NCBI GenBank assembly: GCA_963707665.1
Contig: CAVPQU010000007.1
Coordinates: 124,001 to 188,000 of the forward strand
Direction: 5' to 3'
Length of the DNA stretch: 64,000 bases
Origin: DATJCV01 sp963707665
GTDB taxonomy: Bacteria; Pseudomonadota; Gammaproteobacteria; Burkholderiales; Burkholderiaceae_D
In this document: positions 48,334 through 57,426 of the stretch, in pieces
Layout: every line of letters starts with the position of its first letter
Numbering within the stretch: the first letter of the stretch is position 1
Made by a program: the position numbers and the translations under genes
Notes under the pieces: model-generated
Seen by the model: the letters and a program-made list of their open reading frames with translations, nothing else
What the model was told of the DNA's origin: nothing
Database searches by the model: none

Positions 48334-49734
48334 ATGAGAAAAAACAGTTCGCGCCCGATACCGCTGTATGTCGTGATCTTGTTCGTGGTATGCCTGGTGA
48401 CCCTGGCCGGCAGCGCGGTCACCAATCATCAGAATCTGCAAAAGCTGAAACAAAACAATGACTGGATGGAGCACGGCTGGGGCGTTACCAACCACCTGAA
48501 AAACGTCAACCTGTTGATCATGGGTGCCGAAGCCAGTCTGCGCGGTTACTACCTGACGGGCAATCCGGTGTATCTCGGCCCCTGGAAAACCGCCAAACAG
48601 GACCTGGCTGCCGAGTTCAGTGCGCTCGAAACGCTGTTTTCAGAAAATCCCGCGCAGCAGAAGAACCTGGCGCAGTTGCGCATGCTGTGCGAGCGCAAGT
48701 TGCGGCAATTTGCAGAAAATAATGCGCGCTTTGACGACTCCGGGCTGGATGGGCTGGTGAATTTGCTCAAGCATAGCGAAGGCGCGGAAATCATGGATGA
48801 AATCCGGCTGCTCGACGTCATCATGGAGAAAGAGGAAGACGAGTTGCTGGGCGGGCGGCGCAATCGCTTTTACCAGAATTACAATCGCTCGCTGTGGATC
48901 GGGAATCTGATCAATGGCGCCGCCATCCTGGTGCTGATGCTGTTTTTCCGCCTGATTCAAACCGGATTCAAGAAGCGGCGCGAGGTCGAAATGGCGCTGC
49001 AGGTAGCCAACGACAATTTGGAATCGACCGTCTTGGCACGCACCGAGCAATTGTCGGTGCTGTCGCGGCATCTGTTGAAAGTATCGGAACAGGAAAAGGC
49101 CAGGTTGGCGCGCGAATTGCATGACGAACTGGGTGCGAATCTGACCGCGATCAGCATGGAGCTTGCCATCGCGACGGAAAAGGTGAAGGCGACCGATCCC
49201 GGCATGGCCAATCAGCTGTCACGCGCGAAACAGGGCCTGCTGGACGCATTCAATATCAAGCGCCGTATCATCGAAAACCTGCGTCCCAGCATGCTGGACA
49301 ATCTGGGTCTGGCCGCATCGATACAAAACCATTATGAGGAAACCACGCGCCGCGCCGGCTTGGCGCTGAGCCTCGATATCGCGGAAGATTTTGACAACAT
49401 CGACCCGGAGGTGTCGATTGCGCTGTTCCGTATTGCTCAGGAAGCGCTGACCAACGTGATCAAATATGCCCAGGCCGCGAGGGTACAACTGACGCTGCGC
49501 TATGCGACTTCCCGTCTGTGGCTGCAGATCGCCGATGACGGCATCGGCATTCCGCAGGACGCGTTGCGCAAATCAAAAACCTATGGCTTGCTCGGCATGC
49601 GGGAACGCGCATTGCTGGCAGGCGGCAGCCTCTCGGTCAAGCCTGGTGCTGGCGGTTGCGGCACGGTGATTGAGGTTTCGATTCCGCTGGCACGCGGCGA
49701 AGCGGCCGCGCATGGCGAAACAGCAAGCGTCTGA
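48334..49734 (+). CDS. CHASE3-domain sensor histidine kinase (HisKA_3 type)
   Basis: 466 residues. The first membrane helix (about 8-28) is followed by a periplasmic CHASE3 four-helix domain (about 30-180; NLLIMGAEASLRGYYLTGNPVYL), a second helix (about 187-205) and a dimerisation domain with the phospho-acceptor His near 263 (RLARELHDELGANL). The ATPase domain (about 350-450) has EALTNVIKYAQA (N box), IADDGIGIP and GLLGMRERA. It most likely phosphorylates the NarL-type regulator. A terminator follows at 49781. Confidence 0.9.
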   Translation: MRKNSSRPIPLYVVILFVVCLVTLAGSAVTNHQNLQKLKQNNDWMEHGWGVTNHLKNVNLLIMGAEASLRGYYLTGNPVYLGPWKTAKQDLAAEFSALETLFSENPAQQKNLAQLRMLCERKLRQFAENNARFDDSGLDGLVNLLKHSEGAEIMDEIRLLDVIMEKEEDELLGGRRNRFYQNYNRSLWIGNLINGAAILVLMLFFRLIQTGFKKRREVEMALQVANDNLESTVLARTEQLSVLSRHLLKVSEQEKARLARELHDELGANLTAISMELAIATEKVKATDPGMANQLSRAKQGLLDAFNIKRRIIENLRPSMLDNLGLAASIQNHYEETTRRAGLALSLDIAEDFDNIDPEVSIALFRIAQEALTNVIKYAQAARVQLTLRYATSRLWLQIADDGIGIPQDALRKSKTYGLLGMRERALLAGGSLSVKPGAGGCGTVIEVSIPLARGEAAAHGETASV

Positions 49735-49780
49735 AGCAGAGTGAGAGGAAGGCCGGCATCGATTCGAAAGGCAAAAATAA

Positions 49781-49802
49781 ACACCCGGCGGCTGCCGGGT
49801 GT
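49781..49802. terminator. Hairpin between the kinase and the small membrane protein gene
   Basis: A 9-bp perfect stem (ACACCCGGC/GCCGGGTGT) with a 4-base loop, preceded by aaaaataa and followed by tgtcgttt. It can end both converging transcripts. Confidence 0.8.
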
Positions 49803-49815
49803 TGTCGTTTGCCGG

Positions 49816-49962
49816 CTATCCCCGGCGTCCGCTGATGATCTGAACCAGGAACATCACCAGCGCCACGACCAGCAGTATGTGGATGAAGCCGCCGATCGTG
49901 TATGAGCTCACCAGGCCCAGTAACCACAATATCAACAAGATGACTGCGATGGTATAAAGCAT
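49816..49962 (-). CDS. Lmo0937-type small membrane protein
   Basis: 48 residues reading MLYTIAVILLILWLLGLVSS, then a Gly-Gly-Phe turn, a second hydrophobic helix and the end ISGRRG. This matches the lmo0937/DUF5670 family of tiny two-helix proteins, common in envelope stress gene sets. ATG 49962, stop TAG 49816-49818. It is the first of a five-gene minus-strand group of small stress genes. Confidence 0.75.
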   Translation of the reverse strand: MLYTIAVILLILWLLGLVSSYTIGGFIHILLVVALVMFLVQIISGRRG

Positions 49963-50054
49963 AGGACTATCCTTTCATCGTTCTGTCTGCGTCCGCTCGG
50001 CGTTCATTGATCGCTGCGCGCCGCCAGACACACAAAGTCGCCGTGCACGCCGCC

Positions 50055-50276
50055 TTATTTTTTCTTGCCGACTTCGTTACCAATCAAGCCGCCTACTGCG
50101 GCGCCGCCAACCGTACCGAGCGCACTGCCGCCGGTCAGCACCGCGCCACCGACGGCGCCGATGCCCGCTCCCGCGACCGCGCTCTTGTCCTGGTGGGTCA
50201 TGCCGGCACAAGCGCTCAAGCCGACGACCGCTGCCACGGCCGCGCTTTGCAATGCAAGTATGTGGATCGATCTCAT
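50055..50276 (-). CDS. Glycine-zipper lipoprotein (OsmB/17-kDa antigen-like)
   Basis: 73 residues. A lipoprotein signal ends in LSACAG. A GxxxG-rich segment follows (SAVAGAGIGAVGGAVLTGG and GTVGGAAVGGLIGNEVG) and a KKK tail. Such zippers insert in the outer membrane and are often osmotically or stress induced. ATG 50276 is the start; an upstream in-frame extension lacks a signal sequence. Confidence 0.8.
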   Translation of the reverse strand: MRSIHILALQSAAVAAVVGLSACAGMTHQDKSAVAGAGIGAVGGAVLTGGSALGTVGGAAVGGLIGNEVGKKK

Positions 50277-50350
50277 GGTTGTCTCCTTTTCTGGTGTGGC
50301 TGGACTAGTCCAGGTCATCCGGCGTCATGCGTCATATGCCTGCTGCGGTA

Positions 50351-50665
50351 CTACTTGGTACGAATGTCGTTCTTGACACTTTTCACGCCGGGGACCACGC
50401 GAGCGACCTCGGTTGCCTTGCCGATCGATTGCCGGTCCGCCACGAAACCGCTCAACTGGACCGTGCCCTTGAAGGTCTCGACATTGATTTCGGTGGCCTT
50501 GAGCGACGGATCGTTCACGATCGCCGCCTTTACTCTGGTGGTCACCACGGCATCGGATACATACTCGCTGGCGTTTTCCTGAGTCGCGGTGGATGCGCAC
50601 CCCGCCAGTGCCATCATGGTGGTTCCGATAAAAAGCACGCCAAGCTGTTTTGTGATTGATTTCAT
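50351..50665 (-). CDS. BON-domain lipoprotein
   Basis: 104 residues. The lipoprotein signal ends ALAGCAS. A BON domain follows (about 40-100: VTTRVKAAIVNDPSLKATEI, VQLSGFVADRQSIGKA, VPGVKSVKNDI), like the OsmY repeat, which binds phospholipid. It is probably in the periplasm, attached to the outer membrane, in a stress gene group. Confidence 0.88.
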   Translation of the reverse strand: MKSITKQLGVLFIGTTMMALAGCASTATQENASEYVSDAVVTTRVKAAIVNDPSLKATEINVETFKGTVQLSGFVADRQSIGKATEVARVVPGVKSVKNDIRTK

Positions 50666-50766
50666 TTTTTCCTCTCGAGCATGTTTGACTGCATTGGCCG
50701 GCCGTCTCGCCCGGCGTTCGTCAGGCGGCAGGCATGCGCCCGCCCTTACCTGGCCGTCAACTGGTG

Positions 50767-51315
50767 TTACTTGCCGTAACGGGATTTAGCTGACAGCAGG
50801 CAGTTCTCCTTCGAGGCGCCAGCGAGGCTGTCGCATTTTTCGACCGCTACCTTGTAGTTGGCATCGGTCTTGGCTTCCGTCATATCCGTGCGCGCGTTGG
50901 TGATTTTTTCCCCGGCCTTGGCCTTGGCGACTGCAGCCTCCTTGGCAGCCTTCGCTTCCTTCACGCACACGTCTTTGGCGTTGCCGGTCTGGTCATCGCA
51001 CCTTTCCTTGGCCACCTCGTATTCGGCATCGGCAATATCGACCATGGCCTTGTTATGGGCCTTGGCTGTATTTTCATAGCTGGCCTTGGCTTCGGCTTTG
51101 GTGCGCGTACGATCCAGCTTGGCTTCTTTCACGCAGACATCCTTGGCATTGCCACTCAGTGCATCGCACTTGTCGGCAGCGATCTTGTACTCGCTGTCCG
51201 CCCGTGCCTGGGCAGCCTGGTAGCTGTCTTTGGCCGTATTGTCAGCCGCAAAAGAAGCCGAGCACATGGCCAGCGCGGCGGTGGAAATCATGGTGGCTAT
51301 AAGCTTTTGTTTCAT
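50767..51315 (-). CDS. Exported protein with three Cys-pair repeats
   Basis: 182 residues. A cleavable signal peptide ends at ASFAADN. The mature part is Ala/Lys-rich and helical, and holds three similar units around CDALSGNAKDVCVKEAK, CDDQTGNAKDVCVKEAK and CDSLAGASKENCLLSAK, each with two cysteines spaced by 10 residues and preceded by YKIA/YEVA/YKVA. Disulfide-closed repeats in the periplasm are likely. No named family is recognised. It sits between BON and CsbD genes, which suggests a stress role. Confidence 0.75.
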   Translation of the reverse strand: MKQKLIATMISTAALAMCSASFAADNTAKDSYQAAQARADSEYKIAADKCDALSGNAKDVCVKEAKLDRTRTKAEAKASYENTAKAHNKAMVDIADAEYEVAKERCDDQTGNAKDVCVKEAKAAKEAAVAKAKAGEKITNARTDMTEAKTDANYKVAVEKCDSLAGASKENCLLSAKSRYGK

Positions 51316-51391
51316 GGCATATCCTCTTTGATTGTTGAACGAAGGTCGCACGAGTTGCGCGCGTGGCGGCCCCTTGGGGCGGCCGTGGCGA

Positions 51392-51604
51392 TTAGAGCCG
51401 GTAGTTTTTATTCCGCTCTTCGAATTCCTTGAGCTGCTTCTCGGCCTCGTCCTTGCCGATGCCATAGGTTTCCTGTAATTTGCCTGACAGCCGTTCGCGG
51501 TTGCCGGCAATGACGTCGAGCGTGTCATCGGTGAGCTTGCCCCACTGCTCTTTGGCCTTGCCTTTGAATTGCTTCCAGTTGCCTTCGACGATATCCCAGT
51601 TCAT
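51392..51604 (-). CDS. CsbD-family stress response protein
   Basis: 70 residues with the full CsbD pattern: MNWDIVEGNWKQFKGKAKEQ, then WGKLTDDTLDVIAGNRERL and GKLQETYGIGKDEAEKQL. These are small, acidic/basic helical cytoplasmic proteins induced by general stress. Start ATG 51604; an upstream in-frame extension has no similarity. The most 5' of the minus-strand stress genes. Confidence 0.92.
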   Translation of the reverse strand: MNWDIVEGNWKQFKGKAKEQWGKLTDDTLDVIAGNRERLSGKLQETYGIGKDEAEKQLKEFEERNKNYRL

Positions 51605-51888
51605 GGTGATTTCCTTTCGATCGATTTCGGTGTCGGATTGCGCTTGATCCATCCTGAAAACAAGCTGATGGGTCATGCATCCTGCATGCCGCGCATCGCG
51701 GTTGGGAGCGCTTGTTTCGTTGCGTCCAACCATGGAAAACATCGTAGCAGCGGCAACAATATTGCCGTATAGGACAGCAGAGCCTTGACGTGTAGGACAA
51801 CAGGAAGCGATTGCCGCGGGCGGAGCAGCGGATGCATGGCGGCGCGCATCGATTGCCGGATGTTGGCCGCACGGTCCATACTGATGGA

Positions 51889-52632
51889 ATGGTGATGGCG
51901 ACCTTCCGCTTCTATGAAGAGTTGAACGATTTCCTGCCGCCCAAATTGCGCAGGTGCGAATTCGACTGTTCCTGCGCCAGGGCGGCGACCACCAAGCACA
52001 TGATCGAGGCGCTGGGCGTTCCCCACACCGAGGTCGAGATGGTGCTGCTCAACGGCGAATCGGTCGGCTTCGGCCGGGTGCTGAAGGAAGGCGACCGCGT
52101 GGCGGTCTATCCCAAGTTCGAAGCATTCGACATCAGCACGCTATTGCGCGTGCGTGATCATCCGCTGCGGGTCGTGCGCTTCGTTGCCGATGCGCATCTG
52201 GGCGGACTCGCCCACCTGTTGCGCATGGCCGGTTTCGACACGCTCTACGACAACCACTTTCTCGACGGCGAGATTGCGGCCATCGCCGCGCGCGACGGCC
52301 GCATCGTACTTACCCGCGATCGCGAACTGCTCAAGCGGCGCGAGATCACTCATGGCTGCTATGTGCGTGCGCTGAAGTCGCCGCGGCAGCTGCGCGAGAT
52401 TTTCGATCGCCTCGACCTGGCGCGCAGCGTACGGCCGTTTACGCTTTGCCTGTACTGCAACACGCCATTGCGTGTGATTGACAAGGCGCTGGTGCAGGAG
52501 CGCATCCCGCCGGCGGTGCGCGTGCTGCATACCCACTTCAGCACTTGCGACGCCTGCCAGCGGGTGTACTGGAAAGGCTCGCACTGGCGACGCATGCGTG
52601 CGCTGCTGGATGACGCGATGCCGTCGTCCTGA
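51889..52632 (+). CDS. Mut7-C RNase-like protein with N-terminal ubiquitin-like domain
   Basis: 247 residues. Residues about 1-85 look like a ThiS/MoaD-type beta-grasp domain (ATFRFYEELNDFLPP, MVLLNGESVGFGRVLKEGDRVAVYP). Residues about 95-240 match Mut7-C, a PIN-like nuclease domain: RFVADAHLGGLAHLLRMAGFDTLYDN, RIVLTRDRELLKRREI and a zinc knuckle CLYCN...CDACQRVYWKGSH. This architecture is known in bacteria but its RNA target is not. Confidence 0.85.
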   Translation: MVMATFRFYEELNDFLPPKLRRCEFDCSCARAATTKHMIEALGVPHTEVEMVLLNGESVGFGRVLKEGDRVAVYPKFEAFDISTLLRVRDHPLRVVRFVADAHLGGLAHLLRMAGFDTLYDNHFLDGEIAAIAARDGRIVLTRDRELLKRREITHGCYVRALKSPRQLREIFDRLDLARSVRPFTLCLYCNTPLRVIDKALVQERIPPAVRVLHTHFSTCDACQRVYWKGSHWRRMRALLDDAMPSS

Positions 52633-52672
52633 CGGGCGCACTCAAACCGCTGCCTCAGCCCGATTTCAGGCC

Positions 52673-52783
52673 ACCACATTGGCCAATTTCATCAGCGCCG
52701 AATGCGGCTTTAGCAACGACTGCAGCGTGCGGCACATGCTCAAAGACGTGACGGCGCTTGCTCCAGCGGAATACCGTCAAGCA
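52673..52783 (+). pseudogene. Possible AraC-type HTH remnant
   Basis: The frame reads TLANFISAECGFSNDCSVRHMLKDVTALAPAEYRQA, resembling the second helix-turn-helix of AraC regulators, without a start or the preceding part. It lies in a 228-bp gap. Weak evidence. Confidence 0.3.
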
Positions 52784-52860
52784 TCTGGATGTTCTGGAAT
52801 ATCGTTACGGGGCCGCACCGTGATATTCGTTGATATCGGAATCCGACTAATCGCAGCCTG

Positions 52861-53205
52861 TCACGCCCTTCTCAGGTAGCAGGCCTTGAGCATGAAGCTG
52901 CCGCCATCCATCTTGCAATCGACTTCATGATCGCCGCCGACCAGGCGGATGCTCTTGATCCGGGTGCCCTGTTTCAGCGTGATGGAGGAACCCTTCACCT
53001 TCAAATCCTTGATCAGCACCACCGCGTCGCCGTCGCTCAGCAGGTTGCCGTTGGCATCCTTCACGATGATCGCGTCCGTCTCGTCCGCGGCGCGCGCGGC
53101 TTGCAGCGTCGGCCACTCGTGGCCGCAGTCGGCGCAGACCGTGTGGCCGCCGTCCGGGTAAGTGTTTTCCATTCCGCATTGGGGGCAGGGTGGCAGGGTC
53201 GGCAT
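52861..53205 (-). CDS. yjdM: PhnA/YjdM-family zinc-ribbon protein
   Basis: 114 residues. The N-terminal zinc ribbon has CPQCGMENTYPDG and CADCGHEW. The conserved domain has VKDANGNLLSDGDAVVLIKDLKVKGSS, TLKQGTRIKSIRLVGGDHEVDCKMDG and the ending MLKACYLRRA. The old name alkylphosphonate uptake protein PhnA does not reflect a proven function. Confidence 0.92.
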   Translation of the reverse strand: MPTLPPCPQCGMENTYPDGGHTVCADCGHEWPTLQAARAADETDAIIVKDANGNLLSDGDAVVLIKDLKVKGSSITLKQGTRIKSIRLVGGDHEVDCKMDGGSFMLKACYLRRA

Positions 53206-53348
53206 GATTTCTCCGGGTATGCAAATGCAGAGTTGACAGGGGGCCGAGAGTATAACCGTGCCGGCGGTGCCAGCGGCTGGCTCGCCACCAGCCGGCGGTG
53301 ACCGCCATTGCTGCCACGGCCGGTCTCGGCTCCGTCTACTCGCCTACA

Positions 53349-53820
53349 ATGGGAACTGGTACGGATGCCGCGCCGGCACCCGGCTCTGCAGATTGTTCGC
53401 CAGCAAGGACTCATATCATTCACGTTCCGATCATTGCCGAAAGCGAAATCGAATTCAGCGCGATTCGTGCCCAGGGCGCCGGCGGCCAGAACGTCAACAA
53501 GGTGTCCAGTGCAGTGCATTTGCGCTTTGACATACGCGCCTCCTCGCTGCCGGCGGTGTTGCAGGAACGTCTGCTGCGATTGAATGACCAACGCATTACG
53601 CGGGACGGCGTGGTGGTCATCAAGGCACAGGCGCACCGCAGCCAGGAAAAGAACAAGGCGGAGGCTCATCCAGCGCTTGCAGGAACTGGTGGCCGGCGTC
53701 GCCGTGGTGCCGCGCCCGCGGCGCGCCACCAAGCCGACCCGCAGCTCGCAACAAAAGCGGCTGGAGCAAAAAAGCAATCGCGGGCAGATCAAGTCGATGC
53801 GCGGCAAAATATCGGAGTGA
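53349..53820 (+). CDS. arfB: Alternative ribosome-rescue factor ArfB (one frameshift)
   Basis: Peptidyl-tRNA hydrolase that frees stalled ribosomes without a stop codon. The catalytic loop GAGGQNVNK is preceded by EIEFSAIRAQ and followed by VSSAVHLRFDIRASSLP. The basic tail needed to enter the mRNA channel (SSQQKRLEQKSNRGQIKSMRGK) lies in the next frame; one extra base near 53672 (gaggctcatccag) accounts for it. The family usually starts a few residues before IIHVPIIAESE, where no ATG exists, so the start (ATG 53349) is uncertain and another indel is possible. Confidence 0.85.
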
Positions 53821-53872
53821 AGGCCGGCTGCTGGAACGGCGGCCGCCATCACCTGGCGCCGGGAGCTACGAG

Positions 53873-54292
53873 ATGACCGATCCCTTCCATCTGCAACGTT
53901 TCGTCGATGCCCAGCAGGGCGTGTATGACGCCGCCTGCGCCGAACTGCGCGCCGGTCGCAAACGCAGCCATTGGATGTGGTTCATCTTTCCCCAGATCGA
54001 GGGCCTGGGATACAGCGCGCTGGCGCAGCGATACGGGATATCTTCGCTCGACGAGGCCAAGGCCTATCTGCGGCATCCGCTCCTGGGAGCGCGGCTGCGC
54101 GAATGCAGCCGCATCGTGGCCGATCTCGATGGTCACTCGGTGGAACAAATATTCGGCGCACCGGACGACATGAAATTCCGCTCCTCGATGACCTTGTTCG
54201 CCGCGGCCAGCGCCGGCGACACGGTGTTCCTCGACTGTTTGCAGAAATATTTTGGTGGACAACAAGACCCCTTGACGCTTGCCCGGCTGTGA
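53873..54292 (+). CDS. DUF1810-family protein
   Basis: 139 residues, intact. It begins DPFHLQRFVDAQQGVYDAAC. Conserved features are SHWMWFIFPQIEGLGYSALAQRYGI, SLDEAKAYLRHPLLGARLREC and KFRSSMTLFAAAS. The family (calpastatin-like in old annotations) has no established function. A decayed paralogue start lies at 43151. Confidence 0.9.
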   Translation: MTDPFHLQRFVDAQQGVYDAACAELRAGRKRSHWMWFIFPQIEGLGYSALAQRYGISSLDEAKAYLRHPLLGARLRECSRIVADLDGHSVEQIFGAPDDMKFRSSMTLFAAASAGDTVFLDCLQKYFGGQQDPLTLARL

Positions 54293-54383
54293 GCTTGGCC
54301 CGGCGCTCCCGGCTATGCGCCGGATAGCGACGCCCAATGAAGCGATGCGCGCGGCCAAGCCGTCATTCGGCATCCTGCATCGG

Positions 54384-55780
54384 TTATCCAGCGCGCTTGC
54401 GTCGGGCAAACAGGACGATCAAGGCGATGATCACCACCAGCGCCAGCGCCATTCCAACCCGCGCCAGCATGACCAGATTGGTGGAGGAGCCGCCGCCCGC
54501 GCGCAGCTGCTGCACCTGTTCCGCGCTGACCTGCGCTTTCGGGTTGCCGTAATGCTGGGTGAGATACGAGCTCAGCGTCGCGATCTGCTGATCCGACAGT
54601 TCGTGGGCAAATCCCGGCATCCGCACCTGCGCCGGCTCGCCCTGGCGCTGGACGCCTTCCAGCATGACCATCACCAGGTTGCTGGGGTTGCTGCGGCCGG
54701 TCGCGGTGTTGTGAAACAGCGGCGGCAGGCCGCCGTCGAAGCTGCCCTGGCCGCGCGCCTGGTGGCAGGTCGCGCAATAGGCATCGTACAGTTGCGCCCC
54801 GGTCATCTGGTTGCGGTCCTTGGGCCACGCCCTGCCGCGGATGCTGTTCAGCTCGTCGGCCGCCGCGCCCCAGGCATACACCGGTTTGCTGTCGGCGGCG
54901 TCATGCTGCGCCGGCACGCTCTTCAGGTAGACCGCGATTGCCTGTAAATCTTCCTTGCTCAGATGGCGCAGGCTGTTGTCGATCGCCTCGGTCATCGGAC
55001 CGGCTGCCTGGCCTTTGGCGGCGCTGCCCAGGCGCATGTAGTCCACCAGCTCCTGTGCGCTCCAGCCGCCGATGCCGCTATTCACGTCCGAGGTGATATT
55101 GGGCGCGTTCCAGGCGCCCACATCGGCGCCGGCGAGCTCGCGCGACGATTGTTCCGCCATCAGCATGTTGCGCGGCGTATGGCAGGCGCTGCAATGCGCG
55201 AGGCCGCGCGTCAGATAGGCGCCGCGGTTCCATTCCGCAGACTTGCCGGCATCTGGCACGAACGGCTTGTCGTCCAGGAACAGCAGGTTCCAGGCCGCCA
55301 TCGATAGCCGGATATTGAAGGGAAACGGCAGCCGGGTGGCCGGCGGGCTGGTCTCGGCTGGTTCGACTGCGTGCATGAACCAGGCGTACAACGCCTGCAC
55401 GTCGCCGTCGGTGACCAAGGCGTAGGAGGTGTAGGGCATCGCCGGGTAGAGGCGCTGGCCGTCGGCGCGCACGCCGCGCCGTAAGGCGTCGCTGAATTGC
55501 GCCAGCGTGTAGTTGCCGATGCCATGCGTTTTCGAGGGCGTGATGTTGGTCGAGACGATGGGGCCGACCGGCGTCGCCAGCGACAGGCCGCCGGCCATCG
55601 GCTTGCCGCCCGGCGCGGTATGACAAGCCACGCAGTCGCCGGCGGCCGCCAGGTACTGGCCGCGCTGGATCAGTTCGGCGTCGCTGCCGGCAGCGGCGGC
55701 GCACACGTTCAGGCTGGCCAGCGCCAATGCCAGCGCGGCGGCGCCGAGAGCGCATGAGAGATGCGTGCGCGCACTGTCAT
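54384..55780 (-). CDS. Three-heme cytochrome c subunit of an FAD sugar dehydrogenase (frameshift at 5' end)
   Basis: Electron-transfer subunit. Three CxxCH heme sites are present (CVACH, CSACH, CATCH), as in membrane dehydrogenase cytochrome subunits such as the beta subunit of Burkholderia FAD-glucose dehydrogenase. A C-terminal membrane helix (LVMLARVGMALALVVIIALIVLFARR) anchors it. The signal peptide (SCALGAAALALALASLNVCA) is in frame with the body, but the ATG at 55780, which overlaps the flavoprotein stop, is in another frame, so an indel lies near 55745-55775. Confidence 0.87.
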
Positions 55781-57417
55781 GACGCCTGCCCTGCGGCAGC
55801 CGCGGGCGGCGCCGGCGCCCGCGCTTGTTGCGACAGAATATGCTGCGCCGTGCGCAGCGCCACCGCCAGCCCGTTCTCGGTCGAGTTGCAGGTGCCGGCG
55901 GTCGGCAGCACACCGGTGCTGGCAAAAAACAGGTTCTCGTGGTCGTGCGCGCGGCCCCATTGGTCGCATATCGAAGTCTTGGGGTCATTGCCCATGCTGA
56001 GCGTGCCGCAGATGTGCTGGTTGTTGGCGAAATCGCCTTCCTTGCTGTAGCGCAGGTTGGTGCCGCCCAGCAGTTCGGCGATGCGCGTGAAATCCTGTTT
56101 CGAACGCTCGTGCCCGCGCCGCGTGTAGTCGTCGATCGCATAATGCGCCTGCGGTTTCGGGATGCCCATCGCATCCTTTTCGGCGGCGAGCGTGATGCGG
56201 TGATCCGGATGCGGCAGGACTTCCAACACGTTCTTGACGTTGAGCTCGTGCGCCACGCCATGCCGCAGCCGCTTTTCCAGTTCCGCACCATAGACGCCGT
56301 CGGTGATCAGCGCCCGGGTCACGCCATCGACCCGCGAAATGTTGGTGAAGTCGAGGCGGTACGGTGCATGCTCGGCGCGGAAGGCGCCGTCGCGCATGAT
56401 ATTGATCGAGCTCGGACTTTGCGGCCCGCGCCCGAGCCACAGTTCCTCGTCGCCGTCGAAGGTGAGCGAGGTGCTGGGGTGGTCCATCAGGTTGCGACCC
56501 ACCATGTCGGAACTGTTGGCCAGGCCCTTCGGATATTTGTCGCTGGCCGACAGCAGCAACAGCCGCGGGCTTTCGATGCCGTTGGCAGCGACGATGAAGG
56601 TCTTGCCGGCGACGCGGTGCGAAGCCTTGTCGGGGTCGTAGTAGAGCGCGGCCACGATACGGCCCTGGGCGTCGTGTTCCAGCTGGTAGACGTTGGCGTT
56701 CGGCAGCAGCTTGACGCCGGCGGCTTCGGCCGCGGCGGCGGCGATGCCGCCGTGGTACTGGGCGTCGATCGGGCAGATCGGCTGGCAGCTGTTGTTGCCG
56801 CAGCAGGCCGGCCGGCCGTCGTAGCTGCGGCTGTTGCGCGCGGTGGTGTTGCTGACCACCTCGTAGACCGACGCCAGCCGTTCGCGGATGCGGCGCATCG
56901 CATACGGCTCGGCCACTGGCTCCATCGGGAACGGCTGCTGGCGCGGCGAGCCGGTATTCGGCGCGCCCGAGACGCCCATGATCTCCTCCGCTTCCTGATA
57001 AAAGGGTTCCAGGTCTTCGTAAGTGATCGGCCAGTCGACGCCGACGCCGTACAGGCTTTTGATCTTGAAGTCGTTCGGCACATTGCGCCAGGCGTGCGCC
57101 GCCCAGTGCCAGGTGGTGCCGCCGACCTGGCGGATGTATTCGGCCGGGTAGGGGTAGGGGCCGGCCTGCACCAGGTAGCCGTTGTCCTCGGGCTGGTAGA
57201 TCGGATGCGGCGCCCACGGCGTCGACGGGTAGGGCGACATCCAGTCGCTCCTGCTGGCGGAATTGCGAAAGCGCGCCACCAGTTCAGCCCGCGTCACGCG
57301 TGGTCCGGCTTCCAGGATGATGACCGAGGCACCCGCCTGGGCCAGCTTGCGCGCGGTCAGGGAACCGATGATGCCGGAACCGATGACCACGAAATCGGCG
57401 GATAGCTGCTCAGCCAT
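55777..57417 (-). CDS. GMC flavoprotein dehydrogenase, catalytic subunit (FAD-dependent sugar dehydrogenase)
   Basis: 546 residues. N-terminal FAD motif VIGSGIIGSLTARKLAQAGASVIILEAG. GMC features include VGGTTWHWAAH and, at the C-terminus, GTCNSTENGLAVALRTA. A cysteine cluster (CCGNNSCQPICP) is the kind that holds a 3Fe-4S centre in bacterial FAD-glucose dehydrogenase alpha subunits. It oxidises a sugar or sugar acid in the periplasm and passes electrons to the cytochrome. The substrate is not fixed by the sequence. Cotranscribed with the small subunit (9-bp gap) and the cytochrome (ATGA overlap). Confidence 0.9.
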   Translation of the reverse strand: MAEQLSADFVVIGSGIIGSLTARKLAQAGASVIILEAGPRVTRAELVARFRNSASRSDWMSPYPSTPWAPHPIYQPEDNGYLVQAGPYPYPAEYIRQVGGTTWHWAAHAWRNVPNDFKIKSLYGVGVDWPITYEDLEPFYQEAEEIMGVSGAPNTGSPRQQPFPMEPVAEPYAMRRIRERLASVYEVVSNTTARNSRSYDGRPACCGNNSCQPICPIDAQYHGGIAAAAAEAAGVKLLPNANVYQLEHDAQGRIVAALYYDPDKASHRVAGKTFIVAANGIESPRLLLLSASDKYPKGLANSSDMVGRNLMDHPSTSLTFDGDEELWLGRGPQSPSSINIMRDGAFRAEHAPYRLDFTNISRVDGVTRALITDGVYGAELEKRLRHGVAHELNVKNVLEVLPHPDHRITLAAEKDAMGIPKPQAHYAIDDYTRRGHERSKQDFTRIAELLGGTNLRYSKEGDFANNQHICGTLSMGNDPKTSICDQWGRAHDHENLFFASTGVLPTAGTCNSTENGLAVALRTAQHILSQQARAPAPPAAAAGQAS

Positions 57418-57426
57418 GTGCGCTCC

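Noticed and set aside
49877..50265. AGTATGTGGAT strings resembling the repeat half-site
   Set aside because: They lie inside coding sequence of the small membrane protein and glycine-zipper genes and have no partner at 53 bp.
50065..50376. Plus-strand frames opposite the glycine-zipper and BON genes
   Set aside because: The minus strand has signal peptides and known domains; the plus frames are Thr/Ala/Pro-rich mirrors.
55825..57405. 526-residue plus-strand frame opposite the GMC dehydrogenase
   Set aside because: Shadow frame with Arg/Val/Gly-rich composition; the minus strand holds the conserved flavoprotein.
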